From Artemia franciscana (taxonomy: Eukaryota > Arthropoda > Branchiopoda > Anostraca > Artemiidae): 64,000 nucleotides of DNA. Below the pieces are notes generated by a model, which saw only the letters and a program-made list of their open reading frames with translations, was not told the DNA's origin and ran no database searches. The stretch covers positions 45,145,152-45,209,151 of the forward strand of contig NC_088865.1 in the NCBI RefSeq assembly GCF_032884065.1, in the 5' to 3' direction. This document shows, piece after piece, positions 28,248 to 39,998 of this stretch; the stretch's first letter is position 1; each line of letters begins with the position of its first letter. The position numbers and the translations under genes are program-made.

Positions 28248-31200
28248 GTCCATTCGAAGAAATGGGCAATAAAATTATTTTAATTTTTCATTTAACTACT
28301 TATTTTATGTTGGATAGAGTTACACAAAATGATGTAAAATTACGCTACAACCATTATGGAAGAGGTTGATGGATATGTTTCATTAAAAAAAATATCCATT
28401 TTAATACTCAAATGTTTTAGCTATCCGTGAAATTTCAGATAAATGTAGAATAGAGTCTGGGAGATGGAAATAAACTATTTCCTGATCTAACTTTATTTCA
28501 TTTGAGTCCTAAATTGGGTGCTTTGGGATGAAAATTCACTTCTTTTTGACGAAAATGTTTTCCCTTGAAACAGAAAATATTACATTAAGTTGCTTCCCAG
28601 CACCAAAGGTTATTATTTTGGGCATCATGAGCATAGGCTGGAAACTTTCTAAGAGGAGGGAGGTAAGCGTTGCTGAGAACCTTTTTTAATAGACACTCAA
28701 ATATAAATACTGTTTTTTTATGTTTACTTTTCTTCCACTAAACATTTCGTGTTAATAAACTGTAAGGAAGGAGCAACTCGAGTTAATAGGCCGAGTTAAC
28801 TAAAACTATAAATATATGTTAAATATATGTTATAAATATAAATTATATGTTAAAAATACATGTTGAAAGAATCCTTTTTTCATATATATTCATTATATAT
28901 GAAACCTATTGAGTTTAAAGTTAACAACAAATTTTGAGACTGAAAAAAAATTGGGAATATTTTTAATCTTTCTCAAAAAGGATGATCACTGATCCGTGTT
29001 TATTTGCTAGTTTGTTTGTTGTTGTTTTTCCTCGGTACGATCTTATCGAACCAATTTTTTTAAATTATCAAGAAAAAGCTCTTTAGAAGAGAAAATGAAA
29101 AGTTGCTGTATGACATTTTTATGCAGCACAAAAGGTGGTTCTCAGTCAATTTGTGTCGCAAAAACAAAAAATTTTGCTCCAAAGGGTGCCTAATAGCCGG
29201 CCGATTAAGATCTCTGAGGCAGCCGATTCAAAATTCGATTCAAAACTATTTAAAGACCGTGTTTTAAGCTTTCCAGGTCAAGAGACAGTAATACCAAGCG
29301 TTGGTGCTTATGTTCCTTGTACATGTACTTGGTCTATAAAACAAACGGTGAAGGTAGCTATTTTTAAAAAAATTATTTAACTATTTATATTCGTTTTCGA
29401 CTCAGTAAAATCATATAGAGTGGTATATTAGCCATTTTCGAGGAGGTGTGATTGACTTTTGTTTAGTTGAGCTGGCTGGTAAAAAATTGACCTTCTATAC
29501 CCAAATTTTCCAACTCCGTGAGCCTTTCTTCCTAATTCCATGTGCCTAACCCAAGCAGTTTTTCTTGGGGGCATGGGGTGTGTGTCAAAAATAATTTATC
29601 ATCCCTCTTGATTCCTGGGAATATGTTTAGATTAGGCTACGCCTGTACAATTGGTACTGGGATGAAAAGTTTCCTCTCATTGCATTATTTTTTTTTTATG
29701 TTACATAAAATGTTACATCCACATTCATATAGGCAAAAAGGCCAAGAAGGGAGGGAACGAGATTATAGTGTTCCAAAGAAATTTCGCAAGAGGGAGAGGA
29801 GGAAAATTAAGTTCTACCATGATATTTAATAAGAGAAGAATTGGATTAAAAAACAAGAGGTCGAGGAGAGGGCAGCGCTCCTCAAATTCTAAATAATTTC
29901 TGTACAGTTTAAGTTACGATGTGGCTCATTACTTACAGGATTTTCGGTGGGTAATCAGTAATGTGCGATTTTTCCTTTTTCCTTCTTGTAGTCTTTTTCC
30001 TTTTTAGTATTCTTTTTTTTCTTTGTTCCTACATTAAAGCCTTGCGAAGGTATATAATGTATTTTGTTTTATTGTTTAGACTCGTTGTTTAATAGATATG
30101 CGCATCTATCTACAATTTAGACTTCAATGAAGAAGTACGGTAAAATAAGAAGTATAAAAGGATTTAATTTTACCTTTTAAAATCTAATGCATGCTCCGAT
30201 CCATGTGTACCATTTGAACCCCAGTGAAAGTGAACCTGAGCAAGGTTGAATGTTGCATTTAAAGAATCCTCCGATACCTGAGGAATTCTATCCCCCTCCA
30301 TGGAAACAACGACTAAAAAGTAAGACGTAGTTTCAGTAACATTAAAGATAAGGTCTAACTTAAACACTCAATTCACTACAGTGAAGGGGTAAGTTTTCCA
30401 TCCTACTATTTCTGTCTTTCTGTCCCTCTCTCTCTCTCTCTTTCTCACTCTCCTTCTGTTCTTTAGCTCAGTTTTTATTTTCACAATATTGAAGGTATAA
30501 TATTTTATTCTTAAAGTTTGCTAAAATATCTTTTTAACTTTCACCGACAATGAGCCTTTGATAAACTGACAAAAAAATTGTTCACTTCAAAATGTTAAAA
30601 GTGTTAAAAGGATAAGTAAGTCTTTCTGAAGCTTAAATGTATCAGAATAATAAAAGGCAAAGCAAAGATATATACAAATTTTTAGCCAAATCGAATAAGA
30701 GGAAGGGGTCGAAATAAGCATCTAAATTAGCGACAGAAAGAGAAAGCAAGTTAATAAAAGGCTTTCAAAAATAGAAGTTTAATAGCAATAGATAAATCAA
30801 AGGAATTAGCTTTTAGTGCTGATTTCAAATATATAAAGTTCATTAATTTTATTACTATTTATCAAAAGCTACAAGCCGGAGAAAATTCACTCTATACTCA
30901 AAATAGGGAGAAAACACACCCAAAAAGCATATCCTTTAATGACAAATCACACTACCAGATTCAGCATATCAGAGAACCCTATTGTATATATTTCAAGCCC
31001 TTATATACAAAAATGTAGAGTTTTTGAATTCTTTAGGAGAAGAAAGATCACGGACACGTTATTTTCCAGGGGCGGTTATATTAAACTAGTGATCCAAGAA
31101 GAGCGTGAGAGGGCTCATTTGATTGGAAGGTAAAAGTTCTAGTACCCTTTTTTGGTGACAATAAAGATTGGAAGTCAACTAGTCCCCTCCTCCTAAGGCC

Positions 31201-34200
31201 CCTTTTTTCTAAAGACATTGATCAAAATATTGAAGTAACCATTTTATTCAACACAGTTGGATGGTTTAATAACTCTGCCATTGAGAATGACATGACCCCC
31301 CCCCCATATTACCAGGGGGGAAAAGATGTAAGTTCCGCATTTTTGCCATTGTTCACAAATAGTATTTATCGTTGGAAAATATCCGGACAATTTTTGGGAG
31401 TGTTTTCTCAGGTGAATTTTCACGGGAAGAATTCTCTGTGGGGAGAAAAGTTGCCGGAGGAATTTTTAAGGGCAATTTTACCCTAAGGGAGGTAAGGTGA
31501 TTCACTAGCATCATTTAAGCATGGCCAGGAACTGAATAAAACAAGCAAGTTTTTTCAACTGAAAAAAAGGAGTTATATTAAAACTTAGAACGACAAAAAT
31601 ATTCCTCGACCTTATTCTTTAAACTAAAGTTTGACGTTTTGTCACAATTCTGTAAAAAAAAACTGATCAAAAACAAGTTCCGTTGAATTTTAGCAAAATG
31701 TATTCTTAAGGAACAAAGACTTTAGAAGAGGCTTGAGAAAGGGGCCTCCCCGCTTAGATATGGAATAATTTTTATTCATTTTAAGTTTTAATATTCCTCC
31801 TTACTTTCAGTTGAAGATAAATGTTTTTTTTTTCAATCTAATTACTTTAATGAGTGACTTGGGAAATATCGGAAGGAGTCTTAACTTATTTTCAGTTATA
31901 AAAAGGATGCTTTTCATTCTATTTTTTTTTTATAAAATAATAAATAGGATAGAAAATTATGGTGTTTTGTAACTCAACGTAGTAATCTCAGCGTGATGTT
32001 CAGAGTATTGATATTCACCGTTAATATTATAGGCTAATTTTCAATGTCATAAATTAGCTGGATTAGTTCTAAATTATGCTAGAATGAAATAGGATAAAAC
32101 AAAATAAAGATACACCTGTGTGTCCATTATTGACCATCAGGAGATTTTCCGGTGGTGAATCACCATTTACAATAAATATGGGTCCATATTGGGCAGGTAT
32201 TGCTGAAGAAAAGGCAATATTTATTGGTGATTGCTCTGAGCCACCACAAGTAGGCTCTATTTCGTTCCAGCTATTAGGACCTGAAAAAATACACGGCTAT
32301 ACAAATTACCTACAAGCAGTCATTAAAAAAGCTTTCCTTCAAAGTCCCTATCCTTTGACAAAAGGCTATTTTCATTCATGTGTGGGTTCCTCAGGAGATC
32401 CAAAGGAAGAAGAAAACATAAGGCAAATTTAAAATAAGTATTTGAGTTTTCCTAATTTTTCGGGGAGTCTTAGCTTTCCTTCTAAACTTTTTCCTTCAGA
32501 GCATTTTTTTGTAACTCTAAGTTCTATTGCTATTGTAGAATGCTTAGGATATAGATTCGAGAAGCATTTTCCGAGGTCTCATTTTCAAAAGAGTGTGCCA
32601 TATATATTTCAACGAGAGCTCGTTCTAGGGGGGCTTCTGGGACCAAAGCTAGACGTGAGAAAAATTTTATTCCCAGGCCTGGTTGAACTGCAAATCGTTA
32701 GAACTTCCGTTCCAGGAGGGATCGGGCCAAGTGCATACTTCTACGGTCAGTCCATCTTCTGCCTTCGTCTGAGCTGTGTTTCTTTTAAACTTTTTCCTGT
32801 TACCTTCTTCTTGACTGTCCGCCTTTCTGATACATTTACTTCACTGTATGTGTATTCATACGCTATTTAATCAATATCAATCAATGAATATTCATTAATT
32901 CAAATTAAAAATATAAAAAAAATAATAATATGCCCCTACAGAGAGCAGAGCTCGTAAGACTGGGGTAGTACAAATCCATAGAAAAAAAATGCAACGTCTG
33001 GTCATACTAATAACTCCAAAAAGAAAAAAAAACTGAAACAAGAACAAACAGATAATAAAAAAACATACAAGGTAGGAGATAACAGAGGATGCCACCCCAG
33101 CGCGAGAACACCACAGCAAAATACATACTAAAAACAATAAAGACCATATACCGATGTTAATGCTATTGACTATCTCTGAGAACTTACGTTCAAAAGTTTT
33201 AAGAGATACGTTAAGATTCTATGACTTTTAGGGGGTGTTTCCCCCTATTTTCTAAAAGTAACGCAAATTTTCTCAGGCTCGTAACTTTTGGTGCGTAAGA
33301 CTAAACTTGATGAAACTTATATATTTAAAATCAGAATTAAAATGCGATTCTTTTGATGTAGCTATTGGTATCAAAATTCTAGTTTTTAGAGTTTTGGTTT
33401 CTATTGAGCCGGGTCGCTCCTTACTACAGTTCGTTACCACGAACTGTTTGAAACTGTTTAGAGATTAAAGCCTAATTCAAATGAAAAAATGATAAGGAGA
33501 ATTTTTCAGGCTGAATTTACCACACGCACTTTGCAGGGAGAGGAGATTTTTAGCGATGGTGGAACTGTTTCGAGGGAATTAGAAGCAGGGGGGTTGCACA
33601 CTAAGTTGGATGAAATTTCCACAGAGGAGTTTTCCTTGAGGGGGAAAAGTATATATCATAGAGGGTGAGCCAGATTTATCAGCATTATTTGAAAAACAAA
33701 AGAAACAAGTATATATATGAATGGCTGCCCCCTCTTTAATACCTTGTTTTTAACGATAAAGTTTGCCTGTTCTTCCGAATTTTTTAAGAGCGTTTACTGA
33801 AACACGGGAAACCTTTTTTGGAAAGCTCTTTTGAAAGTGCTAACAGCTTTAGCGTCAAGAGCAATGTATTGAGGAGGGGGGGGACCCTTCCTGTACGGAA
33901 TATTTCTGCCAAAATTAGCATACAAATTTTGCTGTAATGATTCATGTACGGCGAATCACATTTTAACCTTTAGTAGTTGAAAAAATTTCAGAAGTTAAAT
34001 AAACAAGGGTTTTTAACCGAAAGTAGGGAGCGATATTAAGCCTTAAAATGAACAGAAATTATTCCGCATATGAAAGGAGATATACCATCCTCAACGCATC
34101 GCTCTTTACGCTAAAATTTTTATTGTTTTAAAAAGCAGAGTTGTGACAAAGAGTCAAACTTTGGCGTAAAGAGTGAGGCTTTGAGGAGAGGAGAGCCCCT

Positions 34201-34727
34201 TTCATATACAGAAAAATTTCTTTTTGTCTCAAGTTTCAAAATTGCTCCTTACCTTCAGTTAAATAAAAAACCTTCTTTAGTATTTGATCAAAGGTTGGAT
34301 GTGTTCCGATGTTAGAAGATTGTTTGTGTTTCCACTCCGTCATAAGCTCCTTTCTCCATCCCTATCCTTGATAGGGAAATCCTGCTTGCGAAGCCTCATG
34401 GTTGCATCAGCGTGGGCCTTTCACGAGTTTTCCTATTCAAAACTGTGAGTGCTGACAGTACTGCACGGTGACCATGAGAAGCAGTGCTTCTCAAGGAAAT
34501 TACTATCTAGTAAACGATACAGCAGCATTTGCACTGAATTCTGCTGAATGGATAATAAATCTGAGTTTTGTTTGTTTTAGTATCTTGTTTTTACTGAATC
34601 CCGTCTTCCTATCTAAGTTATTTATTTTTGGATGCCCCCACTTCCCCCTTAGTATCACAATATTTGTAGGCATGAATAAATAATGAGTTGGAGATAATAG
34701 GTTTTAAATCGTATGTGCCAGATTTCG
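28248..34727. repeat. Right copy of the 6.48-kb segment, continuous with downstream sequence
   Basis: Equals 1-6480 with a one-base difference in an A-run. Here the sequence continues without a gap at 34728. Its first 1290 bases are also the right end of the tandem unit. The internal repeats at 30817-31857 and 33172-34577 are the same as in the left copy. Confidence 0.9.
30174..32280 (-). CDS. Alpha-carbonic anhydrase, two internal exons (partial gene), right copy
   Basis: Exon A is 32280-32116 and exon B 30312-30174, minus strand, with the same splice borders and residues as the left copy (QSPINI, NNGHT, HFHWGS, GSEHALD). No stop or shift is visible in either exon, so the gene may be live. 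On this contig the next exon, carrying the third zinc His, should lie below 30174, that is inside or beyond the 12.9-kb array; I did not find it between 6581 and 30173. The first exon should lie above 32280 and was not found either. Either the array fills a large intron or the gene is broken here. Confidence 0.9.
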
Positions 34728-34872
34728 AACATCTTCTAGTGTCGAAAACAATGTTACAAGCCCTCCTTTCAACCGGAAGTCCATTGGTGCTCCTACAATT
34801 ATAATTTAAGCTGTCAATACAGGGACGAAGAAGGGGATTATCTGACTCCTCTTTAAGTGCTTCATGTAGACT
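34618..34872 (-). CDS. Unrecognised 84-codon open frame across the contig break
   Basis: An ATG-less frame opens after a TGA at 34875-34873 and ends at 34618. It includes LRPCIDSLNYNC, ERRACNIVFDTRRC and KSGTYDLKPI, with four Cys and many Arg. It spans the point where the left copy is cut by the N gap. It could be an internal exon or a transposon fragment; I do not recognise it and see no decisive splice signals. Low confidence that it is coding. Confidence 0.25.
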   Translation of the reverse strand, partial: SLHEALKEESDNPLLRPCIDSLNYNCRSTNGLPVERRACNIVFDTRRCSKSGTYDLKPIISNSLFIHAYKYCDTKGEVGASKNK

Positions 34873-35370
34873 TCATATCGACATTTTGACTGACAAATTC
34901 AGATACTTTAAACTGGACTTAACAGGACCTTCAGAAAATCATATCCCAGGGGTTCAAAACATGAAATTAGGTGATATAGAATTTATTTCCTAGGTCAGGA
35001 AGGATGGTTCGGAGAGGCATAGAGTAGGACATCTGATTAATAAGAAGCGTGCCAAGTTTGGTTTAGATTGGGAAAGTGTTAATAATAAAATGCCGGCTGC
35101 TCATTTTATGACTTAAAAAATGCATCGTATTAGTCATAGTAGCTTACGCCCCCTTGGAACCGTCTGATTGATATAGTAGTGACTCAGGTGAATGTTACGT
35201 ATAAATACAGGGACAAATAGAAAGGGTCCCACGTAAAAATATGGTGTTTCATCAGTTACTTTTATTGGCTAGGTCGGTGGAAATAAAAATAGGTGGTATT
35301 CCAGACTACGTAAATTTAGTGTGAAATAACAAAACCGTGATGGTTAAACACTGCTGTAGTTTAGGATATA
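34873..35370. other. No gene recognised
   Basis: AT-rich sequence with short frames only. It lies between the end of the duplicated segment and a hairpin-family repeat. Confidence 0.5.
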
Positions 35371-35421
35371 TCAAACAGTTTGTGGTAATGAAGTGTAAGT
35401 AAGGAGTGACCCGGCTCAATT

Positions 35422-37738
35422 TTTTGCCAGGCCCTCTGGAGGGCTTGCATGTTTTGTGAAGCGGAGTTTAAGTGGTCTAAATCCCACTTGCTTATGCTCG
35501 AACGATCATTTTCTTGCCATCCAGTTAGGCAATACTTTTATAATTAATACTTATTTGCCACATAATGCACGTGGAATTGATTCTATGACTCGGTTCGCTA
35601 AAGCTTGCTCCTCGTTATGCTCAGCTGTGAAGCAATTCGTTGATTCTGAACTTACATATCTGATTGTTGGTGACTTGAACTGCAATATTTTAGATAACTC
35701 GGCCAGAACTGACTGCTTGTTAGATTTAGTTCCTGATTATAAAATTGTGCCAAAGGATTAGTCCTATGCTTACATTCATCATTCAGGAAGTGTATCAAAT
35801 ATTGCCCATGTAATCTGTTCTCCACAAAATGTGGTTGCTGATATTAACCTGTACTATTCTCAAATTATTTCGTGTTTGAAAAACGCTGAGTCTTGTGCTG
35901 TCCCTTGTGAACGAGTTAGGTTAGGGACTCGTCAACCTGTGTGGAATAATGATTCAGAGTTGAAGTCGATTAAGAACCCTGCAAAGTTATGGCTGCATAT
36001 ATGGTCAGAATGCGGAAGGCCTGCTTCTGGTTCAGTATTAAAAATCGCACTAAATCTGCTTATAAGAAATACATTCGTGCAGTCCGATTTCGGGGTCTTG
36101 ATTTTCCATCAAATCCAAGTGATTGGAAGAAAGTTTTAAATTCTAGTAGAATTAGTAGTGATGGTCCTGGCAATTATATTTCTAAGTCAGCTTGGGAATC
36201 GCATTATACTGCTATTTTTTCCCGGATTAATTATGCAGTTCATTCACATTTTTCAGCTGTTTTGAAACGTATGCTACCGTCTGCTCTATCTCAGCAGGAT
36301 ATATTACCGATATCCGCTGATTCAATTTACCTGGCTATTAAAAGGCTTAACTCTAAGTCAGTTGACACCGATGGAATATCAGTGAATCATTTAAAACCTG
36401 ATCGCCCCCCTTTAATATCGCATTTACAACTACTTTTTCAAATGTGTTTGCGTTGTTCTGTCGTGCTGGACAGTTTCTTGTGTGGCACAGTTACTTCTAT
36501 TTTAAAAAGGGGGAAAGATCCATTTTCATGTTCATCTTATCGTCCTATCACTGTTTCGTGTACCTTAAGCAAAGTCCTTGAGCATTTACTTCTCCCTTCT
36601 ATAACAGTTAATATAAATTTTGGAGTTAACCAGTTTGGTTTTCAGCGTGGTCTGGGATGTCAGCATGCCCATAAAGTTCTTTCTACATTGATTTCTGATG
36701 CTTCCGAGAAGGGCTATGATCTTTATTTTTGTTCTTTAGATCTATCTAAGGCTTTTGATTCTGTAGTTCACTCCCAAGCCCTGTTTTCTTTGCTTAAATG
36801 TGGAGTGAATGTTTCTATTGTTTCTTTATAAAAATTTTGGTATGGTCATTCTTTCCTTCATATTAAATCTTCTCCTTCTGATACTTCTATGTTAAAGATC
36901 TCCGTAAGACAAGGTGTGAGACAAGGTGGAATTTTATCTCCATCAATTTTCGAAATTTGTATTGCTGATATTTTAAATAGTCTTCCAAGAACTTACCTTT
37001 TAGGTAGTTCAAATGTCTCATATCTTGCTTATGCAGACGATATTCTTCTCATTAGTAGAACTAAATCTGGGCTTTCGGCTTCTGTTCGTTCTATCTCTAC
37101 TGCTTTCTCGAATGTAGGTCTAACCCTTAACCCTGATAAATGTGAATTCCTTCATTTTGGTCCTTCTCCTAACCAATCTTCTAGACTTAACTGTTCTGAA
37201 TTTAGCATTCCATGCGTGACTTCTTTAAGGTGGTCGGGCATTACCCTTACTAACAATTTAGTCTCTTTTCGTAATAAAATTTTTTCTGATGCTGAGGTTA
37301 AACTTCAAGTGGGTTATTCTAAAATTGTTGAGAACAGTGGGAAATACAACCGCAAAACCCTTTCACAAATTTATTCTTGCTTTTGTGATCACTCGGTTTT
37401 ATATCTTTCTGGATTGTATCCTGTTTTAAAAAGAAAGGATTTAAAGGCTTTCAAGTCATCTTATTTTTGTTTCCTCCGATTTTTGTTGTATCTTCCTCCC
37501 TGGTACAAGAACAGTGATATGGTAAAAAATTTTGGGGCTCCAGATTTATTAAATAGACTTAATGTGCTACACCAAAAACTATCCGACTCGATACATTTTA
37601 CTATTAAGCCTTTTTATGGTCTTCTAAAACGTTTTCTACAGTAATTTAATGTGTTATCAGAAGTTGTTTTTTTTCTGTGTTTTGTTTTATACTCCGCTGT
37701 TTCAAGTGGGTCACAAATAAATTATTATTATTATTATT
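35422..37738 (+). mobile_element. 5'-truncated non-LTR retrotransposon (LINE) with AATT target duplication
   Basis: The element is 2317 bp, begins inside its endonuclease domain and ends in AATAAATTATTATTATTATT, a typical microsatellite tail. AATT at 35418-35421 and 37739-37742 is the visible target duplication. Order of coding: endonuclease C-terminal half, RT, then a C-terminal segment. Insertion into a known repeat shows the boundaries clearly. The RT motifs VRQGVRQGGILSP and YADD place it among LINEs of the CR1/L2/RTE-like set, but I cannot fix the clade. Confidence 0.9.
35456..37644 (+). pseudogene. LINE ORF2-like protein: endonuclease remnant and reverse transcriptase
   Basis: Endonuclease part (35456-35830): FIINTYLP, VGDLNCN with a catalytic Asp, then a stop (35759-35761), then YIHHSGSVSNIAHVICS, where the SDH-type motif should have Asp but shows Ala. 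A frameshift lies near 35980. RT part 35989-36831: NSKSVDTDGIS, SSYRPITVSC, NQFGFQRGLGC, FCSLDLSKAFDSV. A TAA at 36829-36831 interrupts the frame; RT resumes with LKISVRQGVRQGG and AYADDILLISR, the catalytic YADD, and runs to the stop at 37644. RT primes cDNA synthesis at nicked chromosomal DNA in this class. The copy cannot move by itself because of the stops and the lost Asp. Confidence 0.88.
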
Positions 37739-38493
37739 AATTGTAACCGAAACTCCAAAGAACGGATTTTTGATACCAATAGATATATCAAAAGAATCAA
37801 AATTACATGCTGATTTCACACATATAGGTTTTATTAAGTTTTATCTTACCCATCAAAGGTTACGAGGATTTAAAATTTTGCCTTATTTTCGAAAAAAGGT
37901 GAAAATCCGTAAATGGTTTAAAAAGGTGAAAAACCCAGGATAATCGTCCGATTACAATTTTGAGATAGCCATTTTGTTCACCAAAGCTGAACGGCCCAAT
38001 AACTATACCTTTGGATAACATGATCCCCCTCTCCAAAGCCCCAGGGCAAAGATTTAAGTTATAAAAATTTCCCATTTTTTACGCGTAACATTTTTCATTG
38101 AGAAGCATGCATACATTTTAGGGTTGGAAGACGAATTGTCTGATGTTTTTTTTTTGCGGGGGAACTTTCCATGTGGAGGGAAGTTTCTAGGGGGTGAACT
38201 TGTCACAGGAAATTATACACTGGAGGAATTTGCCAGAATTCTAATTCAACACGTTTTAATTTTTTTGTTTTTGAAATTCTGATGAGTAAATTGTACAGTC
38301 TTTCTTTTATTAGATAATTATTTTTATAGATAAGATTCCAAGGTAAAGATTTTCGTAATACTCCTTTCAAAAAAAATCATAGGCTTAAGTTTTACTTCAA
38401 CCTTCCTTACCTTTTCTTATGAAATGCTTCATCGGGATTTTTTTCACGTATTTTTATTATAAAATTTTCGAAGCTGTCTAAACTTTCAGGTAA

Positions 38494-38841
38494 CTACATA
38501 AAGCCCTTCAAGTATACAGATAAAGTGAAAAAATTAACTGCATCTGCACCATTTTTTGGGTATGCAACATTTCTAATTCTTGTATTTTCGGCATTAATAT
38601 CTTCTATTGTTACTTTTAAGGTATGTTTTAATAGTCCTTTGTCATCAATTATAGTCTTGATATTGTCAAGTGATTGATAATTGTTAGGGAGCATATTAAT
38701 GTCTTCACTCAAATACTGATTTGTAAGGGTTTGTTGGTTAACAACTTCTCCTTTGAAATCGTTTAAAATAGTTTTCACGCTTTGTAAATTCATATTATCT
38801 TTCGCTGATATTAGATCACCTAGATTAGTTAATGGTTTCAA
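38494..38841 (-). pseudogene. Fragment of a virus-like or Polinton-like structural protein (coiled coil, trimer motif)
   Basis: A 115-codon frame without stops. The N-terminal two thirds is polar and heptad-like (for example LQSVKTILNDF). It ends RIRNVAYPKNGADAVNFF, which resembles the I-x-N-V-x-x-P ... DAVNKxY motif at the base of phage fibre stems and of proteins seen in Polinton-like and viral elements. It lies just beside Polinton polymerase sequence on the other strand. The second copy is at 40848-41195 with one or two changes. The start and end of the parent gene are not visible. Assignment to a capsid or fibre-like protein is inference. Confidence 0.5.
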
Positions 38842-38878
38842 TTATAAATCAATTGTAAATCAAAATCTTATTTTCTTT

Positions 38879-39108
38879 AGGATTCTATGACGTTTAGAGG
38901 CTGCTTCATCATTTTTTTGAATATCAGGCAAACTTTTTCAATCTCGTAGCCTTTGATAGGTAAGACTAAACTTAATGAAATTATATTTGAAATAAGCATA
39001 AAAAGACTATTCTGTTGATATATCTATTGGTATCCAAATTCCGATTTTTAGAGTTTCGGTTACTAATGAGCTGGGTCGCTCCTTACTTAAAGTTCATTAC
39101 TCCGAACT
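38879..39108. repeat. Hairpin-family fragment inserted only in the first duplication copy
   Basis: Runs from AGGATTCTATGACGTTTAG to the decayed hairpin end at 39090-39109. The second copy lacks it and reads AATCAAAATTGTAAATATAA at that place. About six bases of the empty site are missing here, so the arrival went with a small deletion and no target duplication. Confidence 0.85.
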
Positions 39109-39212
39109 GTATAATTACATCAAACAAACATCAGAGGTAAAGCTAAGGAAAATGACAAGACGAAACTAAGTGAAGAAGTAAAAATAAATTGTATGTGTTT
39201 GGATGCTGAAAG

Positions 39213-39998
39213 ATGCCTGGTTTGGACACTTCTGATACTTCTATGTTAAAGATCTCCGTAAGACAAGGTGTGAGACAAGGTGGAATTTTATCTCCATCAA
39301 TTTTCGAAATTTGTATTGCTGATATTTTAAATAGTCTTCCAAGAACTTACCTTTTAGGTAGTTCAAATGTCTCATATCTTGCTTATGCAGACGATATTCT
39401 TCTCATTAGTAGAACTAAATCTGGGCTTTCGGCTTCTGTTCGTTCTATCTCTACTGCTTTCTCGAAAGTAGGTCTAGCCCTTAACCCTGATAAATGTGAA
39501 TTCCTTCATTTTGGTCCTTCTCCTAACCAATCTTCTAGACTTAACTGTTCTGAATTTAGCATTCCGTGCGTGACTTCTTTAAGGTGGTCGGGCATTACCC
39601 TTACTAACAATTTAGTCTCTTTTCGTAATAAAATTTTTTCTGATGCTAAGGTTAAACTTCAAGTGGGTTATTCTAAAATTGTTGAGAACAGTGGGAAATA
39701 CAACCGCAAAACCCTTTCACAAATTTATTCTTGCTTTTGTGATCACTCGGTTTTATATCTTTCTGGATTGTATCCTGTTTTAAAAAGAAAGGATTTAAAG
39801 GCTTTCAAGTCATCTTATTTTTGTTTCCTCCGATTTTTGTTGTATCTTCCTCCCTGGTACAAGAACAGTGATATGGTAAAAAATTTTGGGGCTCCAGATT
39901 TATTAAATAGACTTAATGTGCTACACCAAAAACTATCCGACTCGATACATTTTACTATTAAGCCTTTTTATGGTCTTCTAAAACGTTTTCTACAGTAA
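39213..39998 (+). pseudogene. LINE reverse-transcriptase C-terminal half, duplicated
   Basis: The open frame starts in flanking sequence (MPGLDTSD) that belongs to the neighbouring polymerase relic and then enters the RT at TSMLKISVRQGVRQGG. It carries YADDILLISR and the C-terminal region to FYGLLKRFLQ. It lacks endonuclease and RT motifs before VRQG, so it is not functional. The chimeric start is a product of the duplication junction. Confidence 0.88.

Larger units (their letters stand above)
35371..38260. repeat. Hairpin-family repeat split by a LINE
   Basis: The left end 35371-35421 reads TCAAACAG, a decayed hairpin, then GTAAGTAAGGAGTGACCCGG and CTCAATT. The right part resumes at 37739 with AATTGTAACCGAAACTCC, exactly the next block of the family, and continues to about 38260 through TTGATACCAATAGATATATC and TTGAGATAGCCATTTTGTTC. 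The LINE between them is flanked by AATT on both sides. Confidence 0.85.
36875..39228. repeat. First copy of a 2.35-kb tandem duplication
   Basis: It starts in the LINE RT at CTTCTGATACTTC and ends within Polinton-like sequence at GGACA. The next copy begins at 39229. It contains the 3' part of the LINE, the hairpin-family piece, an opposite-strand frame (38494-38841) and, only in this copy, an extra hairpin-family fragment at about 38879-39108. Confidence 0.92.
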
